Shown: piece after piece, positions 22,232 through 27,537 of the stretch
How the letters are laid out: each line of letters starts with the position of its first letter
Position numbering within the stretch: position 1 is the first letter of the stretch
DNA from: DASQPR01 sp035713725
GTDB taxonomy: Bacteria > Actinomycetota > Actinomycetes > Mycobacteriales > Micromonosporaceae
Length of the DNA: 27,537 bases
Direction of reading: 5' to 3'
Assembly (NCBI GenBank): GCA_035713725.1
Contig: DASTMZ010000215.1
Coordinates: forward strand, 1-27,537
Position numbers and translations under genes: made by a program
Notes under the pieces: generated by a model
What the model was told of the DNA's origin: nothing
The model's database searches: none
What the model saw: only the letters and a program-made list of their open reading frames with translations

Positions 22232-22444
22232 ATGGCCGGATCGCCACGTGCCGACGCCAGGCTTGCGGAGGTCAAGTTCCTCACCGTCGCCGAGGTCGCG
22301 GAGCTCATGCGGGTGTCGAAGATGACGGTCTACCGACTCGTCCACTCCGGCGAGCTCACCGCGGTGCGGGTCGGTCGTTCGTTCCGGGTGCCCGAACACG
22401 CCGTACACACCTATCTCCGCGAGGCATTCCAGGAGACCGCCTGA
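22232..22444 (+). CDS. Excisionase-family helix-turn-helix DNA-binding protein (Rv0500A-like)
   Basis: A 70-residue winged-helix protein of the MerR/excisionase (HTH_17) type. The sequence KFLTVAEVAELMRVSKMTVY forms the helix-turn-helix, and RLVHSGELTAVRVGRSFRVP is the wing. This arrangement is nearly that of Rv0500A, which also lies just before the bS22 gene. BldC is a related family but has a different wing. GTG 22226 is an in-frame alternative start two codons earlier. Despite the family name there is no integrase or phage gene nearby, so it is a chromosomal regulator, target unknown. Confidence 0.93.
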   Translation: MAGSPRADARLAEVKFLTVAEVAELMRVSKMTVYRLVHSGELTAVRVGRSFRVPEHAVHTYLREAFQETA

Positions 22445-22669
22445 CCACGGCGTTGCGCCGGGCTGGCCACCAGGCGATGCGAGGGGGGCGCGGTGGCCCG
22501 CCACGTCAGCTACGACTACCCTTGACATGGTCGCCGCCGCGCGATGTCACGCGCCCACCTTCTGGTGGAAGCGCAGCGGACGGACCAGGCGGCCAACCAT
22601 CTAGCATTTGCGGCACGCGGGCCGGCTTGGCCGGAACCGCGGCCGACCGTTGTGTTAAGGGGACGTCGT
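22445..22669. other. Intergenic region upstream of bS22
   Basis: A 225-base stretch without a gene. TTGACA at 22522-22527 resembles a -35 element but lacks a good -10 at 17 bases. TAGCAT at 22602-22607 is the better -10 candidate and would give a leader of about 55 bases ahead of the bS22 ribosome site. Confidence 0.35.
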
Positions 22670-22771
22670 ATGGGCTCAGTGGTCAAGAAGCGCCGCAAGC
22701 GGATGGCCAAGAAGAAACACCGCAAGCTGCTGCGAAAGACCCGCGTCCAGCGTCGTCGTCTCGGCAAGTAA
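22670..22771 (+). CDS. 30S ribosomal protein bS22 (AURKAIP1/COX24 domain)
   Basis: A 33-residue, very basic protein that begins MGSVVKKRRKRMAKKKHRK and ends RRRLGK. It is nearly identical to the small actinobacterial ribosomal protein encoded at Rv0500B, located near the decoding site of the 30S subunit in mycobacterial structures. AAGGGGA lies seven bases before ATG 22670, a strong ribosome site fitting a highly expressed gene. A hairpin follows the stop immediately. Such short genes are often missed in annotation. Confidence 0.97.
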   Translation: MGSVVKKRRKRMAKKKHRKLLRKTRVQRRRLGK

Positions 22772-22804
22772 GGCGCGAGCCGGCCCGCGCCGGCATTTCG
22801 CGCC
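22772..22804 (+). terminator. Strong hairpin directly after the bS22 stop
   Basis: GGCGCGA (22772-22778) pairs with TCGCGCC (22798-22804), and inside it GCCGGC (22779-22784) pairs with GCCGGC (22789-22794) around the loop CCGC, with a three-base bulge ATT. This 13-bp stem begins at the base after the stop. No T-run follows, as is common for actinobacterial terminators. Confidence 0.7.
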
Positions 22805-22854
22805 CCGACGGACCGCCCGGTCCGCCGGAGCCCAGGGCCACACCGGGCCGTCGG
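22805..22854. repeat. Second hairpin in the bS22-epimerase gap
   Basis: CCGACGG (22805-22811) pairs with CCGTCGG (22848-22854), and CCCGGT (22816-22821) pairs with ACCGGG (22842-22847), leaving a 20-base loop and a four-base bulge. It starts directly after the first hairpin. It may back up termination or fold in the leader of the downstream epimerase operon. Confidence 0.6.
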
Positions 22855-23009
22855 TGCCACAGCTGCCCGGCGACCCGGTGTGCTGAAGGTTTCGTGCAGT
22901 CCCGCGTTCGGCACCAGTTGCGACCGCCGTCCGTCCTCGGGAGACTCGCGGACAGACCCCACCGTCGCGATCACACCACGACGACACCCGCGATCCGCGG
23001 AGGCGAGAC

Positions 23010-24467
23010 GTGACAGGCGACGCCACGACGGCACCGGCCCATGGCGACGCGCCGGACAACGGCCGGCCGCCAATCGTCGGTGGTCTGGTCGCGACTCATC
23101 ACGCCGCCTTCGCGACGCCCCGCGCCGAATTCGCGCCGGCCCGAGCCGACGTCGATGCGGGCCGCGCCGACCTCGGGGCGGCGCGCGTCGATGGCTCGGT
23201 CGGACTTGGCGGACCGAACGGATATAGCGGCACCAACGGACTCGTCGCGTCGGCGGCGGTGACGGCAGCGGCGATCGTCGACGTACCGCCCGCCACTGCG
23301 GGGTCGCCGGTTGCCGCCGCGTCGCACCACGAGGTGCCGCGAGTCGTACTCGTCACCGGTGTGGCCCGATATCTCGGCGCCGCGGTCGCCGCGCGTCTCG
23401 CCGAGGATCCGCGCATCGAAGAGATCATCGGCATCGACGCCGCCCCGCCGTCCGCCGAGGTCGCCGCACTACTGCCGGCACGGGTACGGGTGGTGTGCGC
23501 AGACATCCGTACCCCCGAGCCGGCGAAGCTACTGATCGCGGAACGGATCTCGGCGGTCGTACATCTCGCCATTGCCTCGGCCTCCGATCCGCACACGGGC
23601 GGGCGCGCGGGCATGAAGGAACACAACGTCATTGGCACCATGCAGCTGTTAGCCGCATGCCAACAGGCACCGGATCTGCGCAAGGTCGTCGTACGGTCGT
23701 CGACCGCGGCGTACGGCGCCTCGTTCCGTGACCCGGCGGTGTTCACCGAGTCGACCGAGCCGCGTGCCGTGCCCCGTGGTGGGTACGCCCGCGATGTGCT
23801 GGACATCGAGGGCTACGTACGAGGCTTCCGGCGCCGCCGGCCGGACGTGTCCGCGACCGTGCTGCGTTTCGCGCCGTTCATCGGCGAGCGGGCCAACACC
23901 ACGCTCACGCGCTACTTCAGCCAAGCCGTCGTGCCGACCGTGTTCGGCCGCGATCCGCGACTGCAATTCGTTCATGCCGACGACGCGCTGGAGATCCTGC
24001 ATCGCGCTGTGATCGGCGACCATCCCGGCACGTTCAACGTCGCGGGTGCCGGCACGATCACTCTGTCGCAGGCGGTCCGCCGGGCCGGCCGGCTCGCGTT
24101 CCCGGTGCCGGAGCCGGGCATGTCCGCGTTGGCCGGGTTCGCCCGCGGTTTCGGGCCCCGTGACTTCAGCCTCGACCAGCTGGACTTGTTCGTCCACGGT
24201 CGCGTGGTGGACACGTCTGCGCTGGTCGACGAGTTCGGATTCGAGCCGCGCAGCACGGTGGCGGCGTTCGACGACTTCCTGCGGGCGCACGCGGACGACG
24301 GGCCGCTGCCCGCCGACGCGATCCGGGCCGCCGAGTCGGTGCTGCTGAGTCAGATCCGCCAAGTGCGCGCCGGCATCTCGGCCCGGGTCCGGGCCGGCGA
24401 GCGAATAATTGCCGGACGCCTGCCCGGCCGCGATTCTTCGAAGGGCGATGGTGGCGATGGCCGCTGA
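23010..24467 (+). CDS. NAD-dependent epimerase/dehydratase (GalE2/Rv0501-like) with long N-terminal extension
   Basis: A 485-residue extended SDR. The Rossmann domain starts only at about residue 110 with VVLVTGVARYLGAAVAARL, followed by VVHLAIASA, NVIGTMQLLAACQ, SSTAAYGA, VLRFAPFIGERANTTL, FVHADDALEILHRAV and TFNVAGAG. It resembles Rv0501 (GalE2), which is in the same place next to bS22. The first 105 residues are low-complexity (RAEFAPARADVDAGRADLG and similar) and should be disordered; the family is usually near 350-380 residues. GGAGG six bases before GTG 23010 supports this long form. The canonical YxxxK is not clear: GGYARDVLDIE offers Tyr but no Lys at the right place. The sugar substrate is unknown. 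Confidence 0.92.
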   Translation: MTGDATTAPAHGDAPDNGRPPIVGGLVATHHAAFATPRAEFAPARADVDAGRADLGAARVDGSVGLGGPNGYSGTNGLVASAAVTAAAIVDVPPATAGSPVAAASHHEVPRVVLVTGVARYLGAAVAARLAEDPRIEEIIGIDAAPPSAEVAALLPARVRVVCADIRTPEPAKLLIAERISAVVHLAIASASDPHTGGRAGMKEHNVIGTMQLLAACQQAPDLRKVVVRSSTAAYGASFRDPAVFTESTEPRAVPRGGYARDVLDIEGYVRGFRRRRPDVSATVLRFAPFIGERANTTLTRYFSQAVVPTVFGRDPRLQFVHADDALEILHRAVIGDHPGTFNVAGAGTITLSQAVRRAGRLAFPVPEPGMSALAGFARGFGPRDFSLDQLDLFVHGRVVDTSALVDEFGFEPRSTVAAFDDFLRAHADDGPLPADAIRAAESVLLSQIRQVRAGISARVRAGERIIAGRLPGRDSSKGDGGDGR

Positions 24468-25734
24468 CGACACGGCGCGCAACGCAACACGCCAGGGCGC
24501 CAGTCAGTCCGCCACGGCACGCGGTGCAACGAGTGCGGACGCGGCGCGCGGCAGACGATCGGATTCTCCGGCGCGAGCAGCCAAGTCCGCCCCGCGAGCG
24601 GCGAAGTCCGCGCCGGCGCAGGCGCCGGGCGCCGGTGCCAGAAGGTCGGATTCGACGACCCGAGCAGCGAAGTCCGCCCCGACGCAGGGTGGCGCCCGTG
24701 GCACGCGGTCGGGTTCGCCCACGCGACCGGTCAAGTCCGCCCCGACCAAGCGGACGGCGCGGTCTGAGGCGGCCGAGCGCTCGGTCCGATCCGCCGATCC
24801 GGTTGCCGCGACAACACGTTCACGCAGCCGGGATGACGCAGTTGTCCGTGGCACCGAGCCACCGCTCAGCGGGTCTTATGCGTCGGACCTCGACGAGCTG
24901 GACATCTGGGATGCTCGTGTCGCCGGCGCGCTCGCATTCCTGCGGCGGCGGCTGACCGGTCAGTACGACGTCGACGAATTCGGCTTCGATCCGGAACTCA
25001 ACGACAACCTGCTGCAGCCCATGTTGCATTTCCTCTACCGCGACTGGTTCCGGGTCGAGGTGTCCGGCGCGAAGAACGTGCCACTGGACAGCGCGGGTCT
25101 CGTGGTGGCGAACCACTCCGGCACGATCGCGCTGGACGCGCTGATGCTCACGCACGCCGTACACGTCGAACCACAGATCCGGCGCGACCTCCGGCTTCTC
25201 GGCGCGGATCTGGTGTTTCGGATGCCGTTCATGTCCGAATTTGCGCGCAAGTCGGGTGCCACGTTGGCCTGTGCGCCGGATGCCGAGCGACTGCTGCGCC
25301 GTGGCGAGCTGGTCGGCGTATTCCCGGAGGGATTCAAGGGCGTCGGCAAGCCCTACCGCGACCGGTATAAGTTGCAGCGGTTCGGGCGCGGCGGGTTCGT
25401 TTCGGCGGCGCTGGCCACCGGTACGCCGATCGTGCCCGCGGCGATCGTGGGAGCCGAGGAGACCTACCCGCTGCTCGGCAACATCAAGCCGCTCGCGCGA
25501 CTGCTCGGCATCCCATACTTCCCGATGACGCCGACGTTTCCCTGGCTCGGTCCGCTCGGCCTGATTCCGTTGCCGTCCAAGTGGCTGATCGAGTTCTGCC
25601 CGCCGGTCGAGACCGAACACCTGCGCGACCACGCCGACGATCCGATGGTCGTCTTCAACCTTGCGGACCAGGTTCGCGAGATCATCCAGCAGACCCTGCA
25701 CGAGCTGCTGGCCCGCCGGCCGGATGCGTTCTGA
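24448..25734 (+). CDS. Lysophospholipid acyltransferase (PlsC-like, Rv0502-like) with disordered N-terminus
   Basis: A 428-residue protein. Residues about 145-400 are a glycerolphosphate acyltransferase-like domain: VVANHSGTIALDALML provides the HX4D motif (NHSGTIALD), FVFPEGFKG-like VFPEGFKGVGKPYRDR the FPEG motif, and TPIVPAAIVGAEETYPLL the last block. It likely acylates a lysolipid or related membrane lipid at the cytoplasmic face. The first 130 residues are Ala/Ser/Arg/Lys-rich with four (A/V)KSAP repeats (RAAKSAP twice in a row). The gene starts inside the epimerase gene, so they form an operon. ATG 24448, GTG 24451 and ATG 24457 are all possible; AAGGG at 24441-24445 best fits GTG 24451. 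Confidence 0.92.
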   Translation: MVAMAADDTARNATRQGASQSATARGATSADAARGRRSDSPARAAKSAPRAAKSAPAQAPGAGARRSDSTTRAAKSAPTQGGARGTRSGSPTRPVKSAPTKRTARSEAAERSVRSADPVAATTRSRSRDDAVVRGTEPPLSGSYASDLDELDIWDARVAGALAFLRRRLTGQYDVDEFGFDPELNDNLLQPMLHFLYRDWFRVEVSGAKNVPLDSAGLVVANHSGTIALDALMLTHAVHVEPQIRRDLRLLGADLVFRMPFMSEFARKSGATLACAPDAERLLRRGELVGVFPEGFKGVGKPYRDRYKLQRFGRGGFVSAALATGTPIVPAAIVGAEETYPLLGNIKPLARLLGIPYFPMTPTFPWLGPLGLIPLPSKWLIEFCPPVETEHLRDHADDPMVVFNLADQVREIIQQTLHELLARRPDAF

Positions 25735-25749
25735 CCGCTGGGTCGCTCC

Positions 25750-25765
25750 GCCGGATCAGTCCGGC
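25750..25765. terminator. Small hairpin between convergent genes
   Basis: GCCGGA (25750-25755) and TCCGGC (25760-25765) pair around TCAG. It begins 15 bases after the acyltransferase stop and overlaps the last codons of the HAD gene. Short for a terminator, so confidence is low. Confidence 0.35.
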
Positions 25766-26664
25766 TCGATGTCGCGGCGGCGCAACGCAGCCGCGGTCGT
25801 CGCCGCGCCGATGACAACGCCGACGCCGAGTGCCGCTGGCACCGCGATCTTCGCGGCCTTCCGCGCGGTCCGGAAGTCGCGCGTCTCCCAGCCGCGGCGG
25901 CGTGCCTCGCGGCGCAAACGGCTGTCCGGGTTCACCGCGACCGCATGGCCGACGGTGGACAGCATGGGTACGTCGTTGATCGAGTCGCTATACGCCGTGC
26001 ACATCGAGAGGTCGAGCCGATGAAGGTCGGCCAGTTCCTTGACCGCTTCGGCCTTGGCCGGTCCGTGCAACAGGTCGCCGACGAGGCGTCCGGTGAACAC
26101 GCCGTTGTCGATCTCCGCGATGGTGCCGAGCGCACCAGTAAGGCCGAGCCGATCCGCGATCACCCGACCGAGTTCGACTGGAGCGGCGGTCACGAGCCAG
26201 ACCCGTTGCCCGGCGGCCAGATGTAGCTGAGCGAGCGCGAGCGTGCCGGACCAGATCCGTTCGGCCATCAGCTCGTCAAAGATCTCCTCGCACAACGCTT
26301 CGAGCTTGCGGACCGGCCAGCCCTTGACGAACGCCAGGGCGGCGGCGCGCGCGCTGGCCATGTCGTTGGGTCGCTCGGCGGCGAGCACGCGGAACTTCAA
26401 CTGGCTCCAGCCGAACCGCAGGATGTCGGTGGTCTTGATGTAGTCGCGAGTGGCCATGCCGCGGGCAAACCAGTAGAGCGACGCACCCCGCAGCATCGTG
26501 TTGTCCACATCGAAGAACGCGGCGGCCTGCGGATCCATCGGCACCGCTAGCGCCGCCTCGAGCTCCGGAGCGGCCGCCGAATAGGCGGCGACGACGCGAC
26601 CGCCGAGGACGTGCGTCTCGTCGCCCGCCCCGGCGCTCGCCGTCGGCGGACCCGATTCGTCCAT
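25756..26664 (-). CDS. HAD-IB family hydrolase (SerB1/Rv0505c-like) with C-terminal membrane helix
   Basis: A 302-residue phosphatase-like protein. HAD motif I is FFDVDNTMLRGAS (nucleophile in DVDNT), motif II VWLVTAAPVELG, motif III lysine around GPAKAEAVKEL, and motif IV AYSDSINDVPML. The tail KIAVPAALGVGVVIGAATTAA is a predicted membrane helix followed by LRRRDIEPD, a membrane-anchored form common in actinomycetes. The name SerB1 in mycobacteria implies phosphoserine phosphatase, but this subfamily's substrate is unsettled; lipid-phosphate head groups are possible given the acyltransferase next door. ATG 26664 is used; GTG 26667 fits AGAGGG better. It converges on the acyltransferase gene. 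Confidence 0.93.
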   Translation of the reverse strand: MDESGPPTASAGAGDETHVLGGRVVAAYSAAAPELEAALAVPMDPQAAAFFDVDNTMLRGASLYWFARGMATRDYIKTTDILRFGWSQLKFRVLAAERPNDMASARAAALAFVKGWPVRKLEALCEEIFDELMAERIWSGTLALAQLHLAAGQRVWLVTAAPVELGRVIADRLGLTGALGTIAEIDNGVFTGRLVGDLLHGPAKAEAVKELADLHRLDLSMCTAYSDSINDVPMLSTVGHAVAVNPDSRLRREARRRGWETRDFRTARKAAKIAVPAALGVGVVIGAATTAAALRRRDIEPD

Positions 26665-26846
26665 CACGTCGCTGCCCTCTCGTGTACGCGTGGCGAAATG
26701 AACTGGCCGAGAGCCATGGTGGCGCCGACTCACCGTCAAGTCGGACTGTTGCCACATCGAGCCTAGACCGCCCGCTATGCACCGACATCGTCCGGTGCGG
26801 ACAGTGTTCGCCCGACATCGGACTTGCCTGGTCGCGGAAGGCAAAC

Positions 26847-26878
26847 TGTGGGCGCCCAACCTGAGCCGGGCGCCCACA
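26847..26878 (-). terminator. Intrinsic-type hairpin after the DUF5667 gene
   Basis: TGTGGGCGCCC (26847-26857) and GGGCGCCCACA (26868-26878) are perfect 11-bp inverse arms around a ten-base loop. Transcription of the DUF5667 gene reaches it 26 bases past the stop. On the minus strand a short GTTTGCC follows, a weak T-stretch. Confidence 0.7.
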
Positions 26879-26903
26879 TCCTTCATGCCACTGGCAGTTG
26901 GAA

Positions 26904-27537
26904 CTACGGTCCGCTTGGAGTACCCGTCCCGGTCGGGGGCGTGCATTGCGCGAGGATCGGCCCGTACGGGTACGACCCGATGACGTGCTCACCGGGACAG
27001 TCGATACCCGCCGACACGGCGTCCGATCTGAGGTCCACCTTGTCGAGCAGGGTTCTCGACTGCAGCAGGTAATCGCGGCGCGGGTCATCCCGCGACATGT
27101 CGCCCAAGATGCCGTTGATCTGCGTGTGTTGGCGAGCAGAGAAGTCCACGACGGTGCGCAGCGCCCGCTGGTCGTGATGGGTGATCGCGTACGTGAGCAA
27201 CAGCAGCGCGCCGTCTTGCGTCTCGGTATCCATGTCGGCCAGCAAGCTCCCGAACTGCTTGGCATTTGCGCTGCCGAGTGCCTCCGACAACCGCTTGCTC
27301 GCGAAGCTCAGGTAGAGCTGGCCCTTGTTCACCGGCGAGCCGGCGAGTGCCAACTGAGCGGTCTCCTGGGAGCGCTTGAGTCCGTAGAGCGGGTTGCCCG
27401 GCATGGCGTCGCCGCTGGCGGTGGCGATGCCGGAGATCGCGAGCGTTCCGACCGCGAGGCCGACGAGGATCGCACCGCGGGCGCGGACCCGCCTCGCGAA
27501 CGGCCGAGGCGCGATTGATGTCGTGGTCACCGCGCCG
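26904..27537 (-). CDS. DUF5667 domain protein, partial (N-terminus beyond window edge)
   Basis: At least 208 residues are visible. The frame remains open to the last base, so the GTG at 27530 need not be the start. A membrane helix (GAILVGLAVGTLAISGIA) is followed by the DUF5667 hallmark SGDAMPGNPLYGLKRSQE, helical sequence with YLSFASKRLSEAL, and a Cys-containing tail (IDCPGEHVIG, ILAQCTPP) that could form an external disulfide. In actinomycetes, DUF5667 proteins usually have a cytoplasmic anti-sigma region before the helix and lie next to an ECF sigma gene such as bldN (its partner is RsbN). By analogy this is the extracytoplasmic part of an anti-sigma factor; the deciding part lies outside the window. 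Confidence 0.85.
   Translation of the reverse strand, partial: GAVTTTSIAPRPFARRVRARGAILVGLAVGTLAISGIATASGDAMPGNPLYGLKRSQETAQLALAGSPVNKGQLYLSFASKRLSEALGSANAKQFGSLLADMDTETQDGALLLLTYAITHHDQRALRTVVDFSARQHTQINGILGDMSRDDPRRDYLLQSRTLLDKVDLRSDAVSAGIDCPGEHVIGSYPYGPILAQCTPPTGTGTPSGP

Noticed and set aside
22232..22444. Excisionase-family protein as evidence of a prophage or integrative element
   Set aside because: It is the chromosomal Rv0500A-type regulator beside bS22; no integrase, attachment site or phage gene accompanies it.

Overview
The window is chromosomal DNA from a high-GC actinomycete. Evidence: strong G/C bias, many GTG starts, mycothiol synthesis (mshA), the SenX3-RegX3 phosphate-sensing pair, the 33-residue actinobacterial ribosomal protein bS22, and an actinobacterial DUF5667 protein. 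From memory, the gene order follows the Mycobacterium tuberculosis segment from about Rv0482 (murB) to Rv0505c (serB1): murB, an SDR, mshA, a YbjN protein, gpm, senX3-regX3, an Rv0495c-like Cys-rich protein, ppx, a sugar-phosphate isomerase, an excisionase-type HTH protein, bS22, a galE-like epimerase, an acyltransferase and a HAD phosphatase. Many individual proteins and the presence of PhoU, proline dehydrogenase and CGNR genes show it is not a Mycobacterium; the genus cannot be fixed by reading.

Layout. 1-3100: the 3' part of murB (+) faces an MgtC/SapB membrane protein (-); an SDR and a methyltransferase form a translationally coupled minus-strand pair. 3100-5420: a repeat-bearing intergenic region, then mshA and ybjN coupled through an ATGA overlap. 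5480-7740: a four-helix membrane protein and a P-loop kinase-like protein (-), then phosphoglycerate mutase (+). 7740-10550: phoU (-) diverges from senX3-regX3 (+) across a 240-bp region with GTGAAC/GTTCAC motifs, a compact phosphate-regulatory module.

10580-17465 is an accessory block absent, as far as I recall, from the mycobacterial order: a fused LicD-type phosphotransferase/methyltransferase, a gene-poor stretch of about 780 bp with scraps of coding-like sequence, an MFS transporter divergent from a GlxA-type AraC regulator, and an SDR-epimerase plus ECF41-type sigma factor pair. 17500-27537 returns to the conserved core and ends inside a DUF5667 protein whose N-terminus lies beyond the edge.

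No phage, CRISPR, transposase or tRNA was found, and I see no clearly new defence or biosynthetic system. The most interesting points are a SenX3 without its membrane anchor, the LicD-methyltransferase fusion, a recurring -10 hexamer 6-7 nt before start codons that points to widespread leaderless mRNAs, two tandem microduplications that copy gene ends including the stop codon, and several long intergenic hairpins.
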